A stretch of 64,000 nt of DNA from Bog-532 sp963833835 (lineage in GTDB: Bacteria; Actinomycetota; Actinomycetes; Streptosporangiales; Streptosporangiaceae). Positions 33,167-42,196 of the stretch are shown here, piece after piece (the stretch's first letter is position 1; each line of letters begins with the position of its first letter). Both the position numbers and the translations under genes were made by a program. Below the pieces are notes generated by a model. The model saw only the letters and a list, made by a program, of their open reading frames with translations, did no database searches and was not told the DNA's origin. Location of the stretch: positions 1,054,001-1,118,000 of the forward strand of contig CAWHZI010000016.1 in the NCBI GenBank assembly GCA_963833835.1. The letters are read 5' to 3'.

Positions 33167-34687
33167 ATGCTGCCGAGCCTTCGCGGGCTTGGCCCACGCC
33201 GTCTGCCGACGCCGGGGCCTAGGCGGCGGCTTGCCCCTCGCCGGCTGCTCCTGCCCGTACTCGCCCTGGTCGCCCTGGCTGCTGCTTTCCTCCCGGCCGC
33301 GGCGGCCCGCCCGGGACAGGCCGGCTCCACCCCGGCCAGCTCGGCCCGCGCGGCCGCGTTCACGTACCGGACCATTGCCAGCCCGGCCGCGTTCGCCGCC
33401 GCGGCCGGCGACACCGCCGCGCCGATCCCGTCGGTGGCGGGAGACTGGGCCGTCCAGCTGCAGTCGCCGAACCCGCTCAGCACGGCCAAGTGCCTGGCCA
33501 CGATCAAGCTGCGCTGCTACAGCCCGCTGCAGTACCGGGTGGCCTACGACCTGGACCCGCTGTACGCCGCGAACGTCACCGGCAAGGGCCAGACGATCAT
33601 GATCGTCGACTCGTTCGGCTCGCCCACGATCCGCAATGACCTGGCCTACTTCGACCGGCAGTGGGGCCTGTCCGACCCGACCCTCAACGTGTTCAAGCTG
33701 GGCAAGCTGCCGCCGTTCGACAAGTCCAACGCGACCATGGACGGCTGGGCCGAAGAGGCCACCCTGGACGTCGAGTACGCGCACGCGGTCGCGCCCCAGG
33801 CCGCCATCGACCTGGTCGAGACGCCGGTCGCGGAGACCGAGGGCGTGACCGGCTTCCCGCAGATCATGGCGGCCGAGAAGGCGCTGGTCGACCGGGGCGG
33901 CATCGACGTCATCAGCCAGAGCTTCGGCGCGACCGAGGACACCTTCCCCGGCTTCGCCAAGGGTTCGTTCGCCAGCCTGCAGAGCCTGCGCTACGCCTTC
34001 AAGGACGCGGCCCAGCACGACGTCACCGTGCTCGCGGCCGCCGGGGACACCGGCGCCACCGACGACGAGCCCGACGGCGTCAGCCTCTACCCGCACCCGG
34101 CGGTGGCCTGGCCTTCGTCCGACCCGCTGGTCACCTCGGTGGGCGGCACCCAGCTACTGCTGGCCCAGGACGGCAACAAGATCCAGCCCGACCAGGTGTG
34201 GAACGACGATTACGGCGCGGGCGGCGGCGGCCAGTCCGCCGTCTTCTCCCAGCCCGCCTTCCAGAAGAACGTGGGCGCCGTGGTCCAGGGCCACCGCGGC
34301 ACCCCGGACATCTCGATGTCGGCCGCGGTCAGCGGCGGCGCCTGGGTCTACCAGAGCTTCGAGCCCGGCGGGGCCGGCTGGGAGATCCTCGGCGGCACCA
34401 GCGAGGCCACCCCGCTGTTCGCCGGCGTGGTCGCCCTGGCCAGCCAGAAGGCCGGTCACCCGCTCGGCAACATCGACACCGCCCTGTACACGCTGGGCGA
34501 GCAGAGCCGGATCAAGGCCGACGCGCTGCAAACCGGCATCCTGGACGTCACCACCGGCGACAACACGTTCGGCGACGTCACCGGCTTCAAGGCCGCCCCG
34601 GGCTACGACCTGGCCAGCGGCTGGGGCACGATCGACGCCGCCCGCTTCGTCCCCGCCCTGGCCCGCACGGTCAAGCTCACCCCCTAA
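33167..34687 (+). CDS. S53 sedolisin-family peptidase lacking the usual propeptide
   Basis: This is a secreted 506-residue protein. An Arg-rich N-terminus and hydrophobic stretch (LLLPVLALVALAAAFLPAAA) form a signal peptide. The S53 catalytic residues are present: Glu/Asp in WAEEATLDVEYAHA, Asp in VLAAAGDTGAT, Ser in ILGGTSEATPLFAG. Only about 60 residues lie between the signal and the catalytic domain, too few for the ~180-residue pro-kumamolisin domain; contrast the full-length sedolisin at 52011. Family members are acid peptidases. The start at 33167 follows a GAGGAG site; ATG 33110 would add 19 residues. Confidence 0.87.
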   Translation: MLPSLRGLGPRRLPTPGPRRRLAPRRLLLPVLALVALAAAFLPAAAARPGQAGSTPASSARAAAFTYRTIASPAAFAAAAGDTAAPIPSVAGDWAVQLQSPNPLSTAKCLATIKLRCYSPLQYRVAYDLDPLYAANVTGKGQTIMIVDSFGSPTIRNDLAYFDRQWGLSDPTLNVFKLGKLPPFDKSNATMDGWAEEATLDVEYAHAVAPQAAIDLVETPVAETEGVTGFPQIMAAEKALVDRGGIDVISQSFGATEDTFPGFAKGSFASLQSLRYAFKDAAQHDVTVLAAAGDTGATDDEPDGVSLYPHPAVAWPSSDPLVTSVGGTQLLLAQDGNKIQPDQVWNDDYGAGGGGQSAVFSQPAFQKNVGAVVQGHRGTPDISMSAAVSGGAWVYQSFEPGGAGWEILGGTSEATPLFAGVVALASQKAGHPLGNIDTALYTLGEQSRIKADALQTGILDVTTGDNTFGDVTGFKAAPGYDLASGWGTIDAARFVPALARTVKLTP

Positions 34688-35132
34688 CCCACGTTGGCCA
34701 CTGGCTCACGCCGGCCCCGCGTCACGCTGGCCCCCGCCTCACGCCGGCCCCGGTCACGCGGCCCCGAGTCACGCTGGCCCCCGCCTCACGCCTTCCTCCC
34801 GGCCCGCGCCACCCTGGCCCGCGTCACCCCCGGCCCGCGCGTCACTCGAATCACTGGCGTCCCACCGGCCCCGCGAGTTCCCGCCCGCTGGGTTGCGTTC
34901 CTTGATCGATGGCGGTTTACGCACCCTAGAGGGCTGTAAAGGTACATCGATCATGACCTGGCCCCGAGAGCCACGCTTCTGAAACAGGGGCTCAGTTCCA
35001 TCCATCACTCGCACCATGGAAGCCCCGCCAGCCCCACGGGCAGGCCACCCGTCATGGGTGAGAACCGCCAGTGAGTTTTCAGAAGGTACTCAGAATTGCT
35101 CACTAACGTTCCATTTCGTGTCTGCTGCCGCC
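34688..35132. other. Intergenic region with diverged GC-rich repeats
   Basis: The stretch 34690-34860 is made of loosely repeated TCACGC-TGGCCC type units. A perfect 25-bp direct repeat (starting GTCACGCTGGCCCCCGCCTC) occurs at 34721-34745 and 34768-34792. The rest, to the acyltransferase start, is ordinary intergenic DNA. No gene is convincing here. Confidence 0.5.
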
Positions 35133-36524
35133 GTGACCCTGAGAACGTCTTCCCCGCCCGCTACCCCCGCGGGCCGGCGGCTGGCCTGGCTGGACGCGCT
35201 GCGCGGATTCGCCGCCCTGTTCGTGGTGTTCGACCACCTCAGCTACTACGTGCTGCAACATGTGCGGGCGGACGTCTACCAGTACTTCGACCCGGGGACG
35301 TACGGCGTGTTCGTCTTCTTCATGGTGAGCGGCTACATCGTGCCGGCCTCACTGGAGCGCCGGGGCAGCGTCCGCGGGTTCTGGGTCAGCCGGGTGTTCC
35401 GGCTCTACCCGCTTTACCTGGTTGCCCTGGTCGCGGCGGTGGTGCTGTGGAAGGTGCACCTCGGCCTGATCGCCAACACGAACACCGACGTCCAGACCGC
35501 GCTGCTGACCCACGGGCTGATGCTGTCCAACGTGCTGGGCACCCAGAACGCGATCGACGTCATCTGGACCCTGTCCTACGAGATGGCGTTCTATCTGCTG
35601 GTCACCGCGCTGTTCGTGACCGGCAAGCATCAGCGCAGCAGCCGCTGGGCCCTGCTGTTCGCGGTGGCTGCGGTGGCGCTGGGGGGCGTGCTGCCGATGA
35701 CCGCGATCTCCCGGACCTTCCTCGGCACCCAGCTGGTGGCCGAGATCGCCGACCTGCTCATCGTGGCCGGGGTCGCGCTGGCCGTCACCCGCACCCGGCT
35801 GCCCAAGCGCATCGGCGCCCTGCTGGCCGGGGGCACCGCGCTGGTCCTGGTGTGCCTCAACGGCAACTGGGTCCTCCCGTTCGAGGCGCTGACCATCATG
35901 GCCCTGATGTTCACCGGCACGATGCTCTACCGGGCCGAGCGGGGCGACTACCCCTGGCGCCGCGCCATCCCGATCGCGGTGGCGGTATTCGGGCTGGCCA
36001 TCGCGGCCGGCCGATGGAACATCTCGACCTGGAACCTGTGGTCCGCCGTCCTGCACCAGGCCGCGTACCGGCAGTGGGTGACCGCGGTCGGGGGAGCCGG
36101 CCTGACCTTCGCCGTCGGTCTGGCCTGCCGCAACAAGAAGGTGCCGGCCGTGTTCGCCTGGCTCGGGCTGGTCAGCTTCTCGGTCTACCTGGTGCACCCG
36201 CTGATGGTCGAGGTGTTCCGGCGGCTCTCGATCACCCAGGGACCGCACCCGTTCCCGGAGCAACTCCTGATGGTCGGGGTGTTCCTGGCCATCCTGCTGG
36301 TCCTGTGCTGGCTGACCCACCGCTACGTGGAGTCCACCATGCAGCGCCGGGGCCGCCGCGTCGCTGGCTGGCTCGACACCTGGTTCGGCCCCGACACCCT
36401 CCCCGACCCGTCCCACCAGCCCACCCCGCCCCACCAGCCCACCCCGCCCCACCAGCACACTCCGACCCTGGCGTCCCCGGAGACTGCCGCGGCCGAGCCG
36501 GGGGTGCGCATCGGGCATCCTTGA
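35133..36524 (+). CDS. Acyltransferase family 3 membrane protein (OafA/YrhL type)
   Basis: This 463-residue protein has 10 or so membrane helices. The N-terminal RLAWLDALRGFAALFVVFDH carries the catalytic His (VFDHLSYY) of the family, followed by GVFVFFMVSGYIV, the RxxR-type FWVSRVFRLYPLYLV and LVSFSVYLVHPLMVEV near the C-terminus. Such proteins O-acylate cell-surface sugars or secondary metabolites. The start is uncertain; GTG 35133 gives a sensible N-terminus, and another GTG at 35118 is possible. The C-terminal tail carries PTPPHQ repeats. Confidence 0.87.
   Translation: MTLRTSSPPATPAGRRLAWLDALRGFAALFVVFDHLSYYVLQHVRADVYQYFDPGTYGVFVFFMVSGYIVPASLERRGSVRGFWVSRVFRLYPLYLVALVAAVVLWKVHLGLIANTNTDVQTALLTHGLMLSNVLGTQNAIDVIWTLSYEMAFYLLVTALFVTGKHQRSSRWALLFAVAAVALGGVLPMTAISRTFLGTQLVAEIADLLIVAGVALAVTRTRLPKRIGALLAGGTALVLVCLNGNWVLPFEALTIMALMFTGTMLYRAERGDYPWRRAIPIAVAVFGLAIAAGRWNISTWNLWSAVLHQAAYRQWVTAVGGAGLTFAVGLACRNKKVPAVFAWLGLVSFSVYLVHPLMVEVFRRLSITQGPHPFPEQLLMVGVFLAILLVLCWLTHRYVESTMQRRGRRVAGWLDTWFGPDTLPDPSHQPTPPHQPTPPHQHTPTLASPETAAAEPGVRIGHP
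36413..36460. repeat. 18-bp tandem repeat in the acyltransferase tail
   Basis: The unit CCACCAGCCCACCCCGCC occurs twice in full and once in part. It encodes PTPPHQ repeats in the cytoplasmic tail. Confidence 0.9.
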
Positions 36525-36527
36525 GGC

Positions 36528-37088
36528 ATGTCCGTCCCTGCCGCGGCGCTGCCGCCGCCCCATCAGCCCGGCACGCCGTACACCGTCTGCCTGGTGTGCC
36601 TGGGCAACATCTGCCGATCACCCATGGCCGAGGTCGTGCTCCGGTCCGAACTGGCGCAGGCCGGTCTGGCCGACGCCGTCACCGTGGACAGCGCGGGTAC
36701 GGGTGACTGGCACATTGGGCATCCGATGGACACGCGGGCCCGGGCCGAACTGGAACAGCGCGGGTACGACGGATCCGCGCACCGGGCCCGGCAGATCGAC
36801 GCCTCCTGGCTGCCCGGCCGGGACCTGTTCCTGGCCATGGACCGGCGCAACTTGGCCGACCTGCGCTTGATGGCCACCCAGGCCGGCGTCCCCGCCGATC
36901 GGGTCCGGCTGTTCGGCGAGGCCAGCGGCCTCCGGCCGTCCGGCGGCGCCGGTGACTACCTGGACATCCCCGACCCCTACGGCGGCGGCGCGGACGACTT
37001 CAGGGCCGCCCTCGAGCTCATCCAGGCGGGGGCCCGGGACCTCGTCGCCCAGCTCGCGGTCCTGCTGGCCGGCCACGCCCCGGCCTGA
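36528..37088 (+). CDS. Low-molecular-weight protein-tyrosine phosphatase
   Basis: This 186-residue protein has the phosphate loop VCLGNICRSPMAEVVL (Cys-X5-Arg-Ser) near residue 25 and the general-acid Asp in DIPDPYGGGADDF, both standard for the family. It is about 20 residues longer than usual because of a Pro/Ala-rich N-terminus. It may dephosphorylate protein tyrosines or arginines. It is three bases from the acyltransferase stop, which suggests joint transcription with exopolysaccharide- or surface-related functions, and it is followed by the kinase-like gene six bases downstream. Confidence 0.92.
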   Translation: MSVPAAALPPPHQPGTPYTVCLVCLGNICRSPMAEVVLRSELAQAGLADAVTVDSAGTGDWHIGHPMDTRARAELEQRGYDGSAHRARQIDASWLPGRDLFLAMDRRNLADLRLMATQAGVPADRVRLFGEASGLRPSGGAGDYLDIPDPYGGGADDFRAALELIQAGARDLVAQLAVLLAGHAPA

Positions 37089-37094
37089 ACCGGC

Positions 37095-38009
37095 GTGCCA
37101 CCCGACCCGGTTGCCGCCCGGATCAGCGCGCTCACCGGCACACAAGTGCGGGATCTGCGCCCGGCCGGTGCCCAGCATGGCACCACGCACTACCGCGCCA
37201 CCCTCACCGACGGCCGCGAAATCTTCGCCAAACTCACCACCCCCACCAGCCCCAGCAGCCCCACCCAGCCCAGCAGTCGCACCACCCCCGTCGGCCCCAG
37301 CAGCCCCGTGGAAGCCGAGGCCCAGGGCCTGAACTGGCTGTCCGCGGCCGGCGCCGTCCCGGTCCCCGAGGTCCTGGGCTGGGACGACCAGGCCCTGGTC
37401 CTGAGCTGGCTCCCGCCCGGTCCGGCCACCCCGGCCGCGGCCGCCGCGTTCGGCCGTGACCTGGCCCGCCTGCACGCCGCGGGCTCCAAGGCGTTCGGCG
37501 CCCCGTGGCCCGGGTTCATCGCCAGCCTGCCGCTGGACAACACCCCCTGGCCCGCGGCCGACGGCTGGCCGCGCTGGTACGCCGAGCGCCGCATCCTGCC
37601 CTACCTGCGCCGCGCCGCCGACGACGGCATGCTGGGCCCCGGCGACGTTGCCCTGGTCGAGCAGGTCATGGCGCGGATCGGTGCGCTGGCCGGGCCGGAC
37701 GAGCCGCCCAGCCGCATCCACGGCGACTGCTGGTCCGGCAATGTCCTGTGGTCCGGGGGCCGCGGCTGGCTCATCGACCCGGCCGCGCACGGCGGTCACC
37801 GGGAGAGCGACCTGGCCATGCTGGCCCTGTTCGGCGCGCCGCACCACGAGCACATCATGCGTGGTTACCAGGCCGCCGTCCCGCTGGCGGCCGGCTGGCC
37901 CGCCCGGGTGCCGCTGCACCAGCTGCACCCGCTGCTGGTGCACGTCTGCCTGTTCGGCGCCGGGTACCGTCAGCAGGTTCTGGCCGCGGCTCGCGCCGCG
38001 CTGGCGGGG
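37095..38009 (+). CDS. Fructosamine kinase-family protein (3' end unresolved, no stop at the expected place)
   Basis: About 305 residues match fructosamine/ketosamine-3-kinases: TTHYRATLTDGREIFAK, LSWLPPG, ARLHAAGSKAFGAPW, the catalytic SRIHGDCWSGNVLW and the DFG-like LIDPAAHGGHRESDLAM. These enzymes phosphorylate glycated amines for repair. A Ser/Pro/Thr-rich insert near residue 50 is low complexity. Homology ends near 38009, but no stop follows in this frame until 39206, deep inside the antisense strand of the sensor kinase. Either the stop was lost by mutation or a sequence error lies here. It starts with GTG, 6 bp after the phosphatase. Confidence 0.72.
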
Positions 38010-39642
38010 TTATTTGCGGAACGAAACCGGGGCCGGGGCCACCGAGTCGGCCGGATCCACCGGGTCGCCCCGGTCCTCCAGCTCCTCGTCCTCGGCCGGT
38101 GTGGCCTCCGCCGCCAGCGGCAGCGTAATGCGGAACGTCGCTCCCTGGCCAGGGGCCGATTCCACCGTGGCCGTGCCGCCGTGCGCCGCGACCAGCGCGC
38201 TGACGATGGCCAGGCCCAGGCCGTTGCCGCCGCTCTTGCGGTTGCGGGCCTGGTCGGCCCGGTAGAACCGCTCGAACACGTGCTGGGCCTGCTCGGGGGT
38301 GAGGCCCTCCCCGTGGTCCGCGACTTCCACCACCGCGGCCGGGACCGACACCGCCGGGGCGCCGGGATACGGCGGGGGACCGGGCAGGAACCCGGGCCTG
38401 AGCCGCACGTCGATCGCGGTGCCGTCCGGCGTGTGGGCCAGCGCGTTGGACATCAGGTTGCCGATGACCTGGCGCAGCCGGGCCTCGTCGCCGTCGATGA
38501 GGAACGCCTTGCCCGGCTCCACGTCCAGCTGCACCGGCCGGCCCGGGGCGATCATCGTGGTGTCCTGGACCGCGTCCGCCGCCAGCACCAGCAGGTCCAC
38601 CGGCCGGTGCTCGATCGGGCGCTGCTGGTCCAGCCGGGCCAGCAGCAGCAGGTCTTCCACCAGTACGCCCATCCGGGACGCCTCAGCCTCGACCCGATGC
38701 ATGATCCGGTTCAGGTCCTCGGCGGGCAGGCTGCCGCCGCTGCCTTCGGCCCCGCCGCGCTGGCGGTAGTACTCGGCGAAGCCGCGGATCGCGGTCAGCG
38801 GGGTGCGCAGCTCATGGCTGGCGTCGGCGACGAACCGGCGCATCCGCTCCTCGGACTGGACCGCCGCCTCTTCGGACTCCTGCTGGGCGTGGAACGCCGT
38901 CTCGATCTGGGCCAGCATCTGTTGATCGACTGGCCGAGCCGCCCGACCTCGGTCCGCGGGTCCCGGTCCGGGACCCGGCGGTCCAGGTGCCCGGCCGCGA
39001 TGTCGTGGGCCGTCTCTTCGATGTCGTCCAGCGGCCGCAGGTTGGTCCGCACCACGGCCACGCTGACCACGACCGAGCCCGAGCATGATGATCAGGCTGA
39101 CCACCACATCGAGTGTGGTCAGGTAGCGGATCGAGCTCGCCAGCGCCCCCAGGTCCTGGCCGACGATGAGCGTACCCGGTTGACTCCGCCCCGGTGGTCT
39201 CGTTAACCAGAGGCACAGCCTGGACGATGACCCGCCAGCTCCCGTCCCCGCTCGTGGACGCTACGGTCACCGGGCGGGCGTTGTTGGCCTTGAGCCAGGC
39301 GGAAGTCGGGTGGATCCGGGGCGGCGGCGAGGACAGGTGCTGGACGTTGCCGAAGCCGCTGATCATCTGGCCGCTGGAGTTCAGCCCCTCGACGATATAG
39401 CCGTTCGGCTCGTAGGCCAGCTCCCGCGAGCCGGGCCCGGCCGTGGCCAGGACGTTGTCCACCTTGGCCTGCAGGTTCTGCAGCTGTCGATCGGTCTGGT
39501 TCACCAGATAACCGCGGAAGACCGCGATGCTGGTGAAGCTGATCACCGCCAGCGCCAGCGCGACCAGGGCCAGCAGGGCCGTGATCAGCTTGACGCGCAG
39601 CGGCGTCCGCTGGGACAGCCGCGTCATTGCGTTCGGAGCCAT
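38010..39642 (-). pseudogene. Sensor histidine kinase with three frameshifts
   Basis: The gene reads as one kinase only if three single-base shifts are corrected. The first frame (39642 to ~39180) gives the signal/membrane helix KLITALLALVALALAVISFT and a periplasmic domain. The second (to ~39080) holds a membrane helix. The third (to ~38920) carries the HAMP-like RTNLRPLDDIEETAHDIAAG. The last holds the H-box FVADASHELRTPLTAIRGFA, the N-box VIGNLMSNALAHTPDG and the GNGLGLAIVSALV ATP site. It is partner to the adjacent response regulator. The three shifts lie within about 260 bp, so sequence error is as likely as decay. Confidence 0.78.
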
Positions 39643-39654
39643 GATGGACGAGCC

Positions 39655-40374
39655 TTACGAGGAGGGCAGCCTGAGCACGTAGCCGACCCCGCGCAGGGTG
39701 TGGATGAGCCGCGGCTCAACCGTGTCGATCTTCCGGCGCAGCACGGACACGTAGGATTCCACGATGCCGGTGTCGCCGCGGAAGTCGTAGTCCCACACGT
39801 GGTCCAGGATCTGCATCTTGGACAGCACCCGGTTGGCGTTGCTCATGAAGTACCGGAGCAGCTTGAACTCGGTGGGGGAGAGCTGGACCTGCTGGCCCGA
39901 CCGCCACACCTCGTGGCTCTCCTCGTCCAGCTCCAGGTCGGCGAACGTGAGCCGCGGCGTCGGCTCGCCGCCCTCACCGCTGGTGCGCCGCAGTACGGCG
40001 CGGATCCGCGCGATGACCTCTTCCAGGCTGAACGGTTTGGTCACGTAGTCGTCGCCGCCGAGGGTCAGGCCGCGGATCTTGTCCTCGGTGGCGTCGCGCG
40101 CGGTCAGGAAGACCACGGGCACCCTGGCCCCTCCGCTGCGGAGCCGCCGGACGACGTCGAAGCCGTCCATGTCCGGCAGCATCACGTCGAGAACGATCAG
40201 GTCGGGACGGTGCCGCTGGGCCGCCTGGACGGCCTCGCTCCCAGCGGCCGCGGTGACCACGTCGAAGCCGGCGTACCGCAAGCTGGCGGACAGCAGCTCG
40301 AGGATGTTCGGCTCGTCCTCGACAACGAGCAACCTGGTCTCCGTCCCCTGCCGCTCGTCCTCAGTGGTCAGCAT
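39655..40374 (-). CDS. OmpR/PhoB-type response regulator
   Basis: This 239-residue protein has a receiver domain (LLVVEDEPNILELLSASL; phospho-acceptor Asp in LIVLDVMLPDMDGFDV; Lys in GGDDYVTKPFSLEE) and a C-terminal winged helix (LSPTEFKLLRYFMSNANRVL, GIVESYVSVLRRKID, LRGVGYVLR). ATG 40374 is chosen because GGAG lies 7 bases before it; an ATG two codons upstream is too close. It lies 12 bp upstream of the frameshifted kinase and is its cognate partner, resembling actinobacterial TcrA/PrrA-type systems. The stimulus cannot be deduced. Confidence 0.93.
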   Translation of the reverse strand: MLTTEDERQGTETRLLVVEDEPNILELLSASLRYAGFDVVTAAAGSEAVQAAQRHRPDLIVLDVMLPDMDGFDVVRRLRSGGARVPVVFLTARDATEDKIRGLTLGGDDYVTKPFSLEEVIARIRAVLRRTSGEGGEPTPRLTFADLELDEESHEVWRSGQQVQLSPTEFKLLRYFMSNANRVLSKMQILDHVWDYDFRGDTGIVESYVSVLRRKIDTVEPRLIHTLRGVGYVLRLPSS

Positions 40375-40523
40375 TTCCATGCTCCGTAGTCTCGCCCGCC
40401 AGGCTGAAGGAAACCTGAACGCCGTCTGGGTCCTAGCTGTGCAATTCAGCATAGACGCTGGACAGAGCGGTGTTGCTGGGGCGCCGTGACCCTCTGCGGA
40501 GGTCTACCCGTAGCCCTCGCGCG

Positions 40524-40760
40524 TCAACCGCCGACCTTCTCCTCGTGGCCCAGCCACTGGGAGATCGCTGCGCCCCGCGAGCCCGCACCAAGCTTGGAGT
40601 AGATCCGGTTGACGTGGTTCTTTACCGTCTTCTCGGCCAGGAACAGCCGGGTGGCGATTTCACCGTTGGTGTGGCCGCCGGCAATCAGGGACATGATCTC
40701 GGCCTCCCGGGCGGACAGGCCGAGGTCTGGAGCATCATCGGGCGTGGCGCCAGTGCTCAT
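40524..40760 (-). CDS. Stand-alone LuxR-type DNA-binding protein
   Basis: This 78-residue protein is little more than a GerE/LuxR helix-turn-helix (LGLSAREAEIMSLIAGGHTN, GEIATRLFLAEKTVKNHVNR, IYSKLGAGSRGAA). It has no receiver or ligand domain. ATG 40760 is preceded by a GGAGG site; an in-frame start further upstream adds an unrelated segment. Single-domain proteins of this type occur in actinomycetes (WhiJ- or GerE-like) and can bind DNA as dimers. It is transcribed toward the response regulator gene but separated from it by about 150 bp. The target is unknown. Confidence 0.83.
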   Translation of the reverse strand: MSTGATPDDAPDLGLSAREAEIMSLIAGGHTNGEIATRLFLAEKTVKNHVNRIYSKLGAGSRGAAISQWLGHEEKVGG

Positions 40761-40849
40761 CAGACCTCCGGCCGTCGCCGTCAGTACCCCTGCTGGCATG
40801 GGATGTTACCAAACAAGCCGCTGAAAACGGGCAAACGGCGCGACGGGCG

Positions 40850-41407
40850 TCACCGGGTCCGGCGGATCCCGTACAGGTGGGCCGGGCCGGCGTCGCCCGG
40901 GTCGTCCGAATCGAGCTGGCCGCTCCACCAGCGGGTATACCCGGCCCGCTCCAGCGCCCGGCAGGACGCCACGTTGGCCTGCTGCGGTACGGCCACCACC
41001 GCGTCGGCCTGCGGGTACCGGCCGAACGTGAGCGAGGTGAACTCCGCGATGGCCGCCGTGCCGTAGCCCTGGCCGGTCAGCGCCGGGTCGCCGATCAGGT
41101 AGTCGATCCCGGCCGCGCAGCCGCCGACGGCCCCGGTCAGCCGGATGGCCCGGGCCCAGCTGGGATCGTCGTCGATCAGGTACCGCTGAATCAGGCCGGC
41201 CGCGCGGCCCGCCACCTCGATGATGAACACCTCGGTCGGGTCGTCGCCGTCGATGCTGGGCTGGTACTCGGCCTGGACGGACTGCAGGTCGGAAGGATCC
41301 TGCCACCACCGGGTCACGTGCGGCGCGGCCAGCCACCGGGACAGCTGGACCAGGTCTGCTCCGGTCAGCGGCCGCATCGCCAGTGGGGGACTGCCGGGCA
41401 AGGTCAC
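40850..41407 (-). CDS. GNAT acetyltransferase, AAC(6')-like
   Basis: This 185-residue protein has the aminoglycoside 6'-acetyltransferase type N-terminus (LVQLSRWLAAPHVTRWW) and an acetyl-CoA-binding core (GIDYLIGDPALTGQGYGTAA, VPQQANVASCRALERAGYTR). Many chromosomal relatives acetylate siderophore hydroxylamines or unknown amines rather than antibiotics. Resistance cannot be claimed from sequence. It stands alone, divergent from a secreted-protein gene. Confidence 0.85.
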   Translation of the reverse strand: MTLPGSPPLAMRPLTGADLVQLSRWLAAPHVTRWWQDPSDLQSVQAEYQPSIDGDDPTEVFIIEVAGRAAGLIQRYLIDDDPSWARAIRLTGAVGGCAAGIDYLIGDPALTGQGYGTAAIAEFTSLTFGRYPQADAVVAVPQQANVASCRALERAGYTRWWSGQLDSDDPGDAGPAHLYGIRRTR

Positions 41408-41596
41408 ACCCGCATTATGACCTCGAGACCGTGATGTCCGCCGCTCATTATTCGCCGCCCGATGGTAGGGACCTTCGGCCCTGTCCAGCGCCAGTCGTTC
41501 TCCCCGATAGTCACTGCTGTCGCGCTTGTTACTTTCAGCGATTGGTTAGTAACCCGGCGTTTATGTCATGTACGGCAACTGGGGAGGAAAGTTTCA

Positions 41597-42130
41597 ATGG
41601 GGAACAAGAGGAATGCCTGGAAGAAACTGGCCATGACGATCGCCGTGCCGGGGGTGGCCGTGGGGACGCTGGCCGGCTTCGCGGCCGGGCCCGCCATGGC
41701 CGCCACCGCCCATCCGCACGGAAACCCGATTGAGACGATCAGCGGTTCCGGCAACGGACCTAGCGGCATGGTGAACGTGCAGGCCAGCGGCGTGTTCCAC
41801 GACTTTGGCCACGTCAACCTGGGCTCGAACTCACCGTTCACCGAGGTCCACCTCAGCCACGGCTCGCTGTATACCCTCCACAACCACGGGCACAACTGGA
41901 CCAGCGTCAACCCGTTCAGCTGCTTCGCCGCGTCCAGCACCACGGTCGACTACGCCATCACCGGCGGGTCGGGCCACTACTGGCACGCCTCCGGCCACGG
42001 CACCGCGACGGTCACGGTCACCGGCGTGCTGCCGCGCAAGCCGAACCACCACTGCAACACCAATGCCGACCCGCTGCCCTGGACCGAGCACACCACGTTC
42101 CTGGCCCAGGGGCCGGTGTACCTGCCCTGA
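41597..42130 (+). CDS. Small secreted protein of unknown function
   Basis: This 177-residue protein has a Sec signal peptide (KKLAMTIAVPGVAVGTLAGFAAGPAMAATA). A clear ribosome site (GAGGAAAG) sits 7 bases before ATG 41597. The mature part (~140 residues) is rich in Gly, His, Ser and Thr (SHGSLYTLHNHGHNW, GSGHYWHASGHGTATVTVTG) and contains two cysteines that may form a disulfide (FSCFA, HHCNT). It is probably a beta-sandwich. The many histidines could bind metal. No family is recognised beyond actinobacterial secreted proteins of similar size. Confidence 0.8.
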   Translation: MGNKRNAWKKLAMTIAVPGVAVGTLAGFAAGPAMAATAHPHGNPIETISGSGNGPSGMVNVQASGVFHDFGHVNLGSNSPFTEVHLSHGSLYTLHNHGHNWTSVNPFSCFAASSTTVDYAITGGSGHYWHASGHGTATVTVTGVLPRKPNHHCNTNADPLPWTEHTTFLAQGPVYLP

Positions 42131-42164
42131 CCCGCTGAGGTCGCACGCTCGGCAAGCCGCCGAC

Positions 42165-42196
42165 GGCGGGTCCCCGGGTCAGCCCGGGGACCCGCC
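42165..42196. terminator. Bidirectional terminator hairpin between convergent genes
   Basis: Perfect 14-base arms (GGCGGGTCCCCGGG / CCCGGGGACCCGCC) enclose a 4-base loop between the secreted-protein gene and the opposing TPR gene. It overlaps the last codons of the latter. Confidence 0.75.

Noticed and set aside
34690..34860. Possible CRISPR-like repeats before the acyltransferase
   Set aside because: Units are imperfect, spacing is irregular, only one 25-bp pair is exact, and no cas genes are nearby.
40850..41407. Aminoglycoside resistance gene
   Set aside because: The family resemblance is to AAC(6')-type GNATs, but chromosomal relatives often have other substrates; no resistance claim is made.
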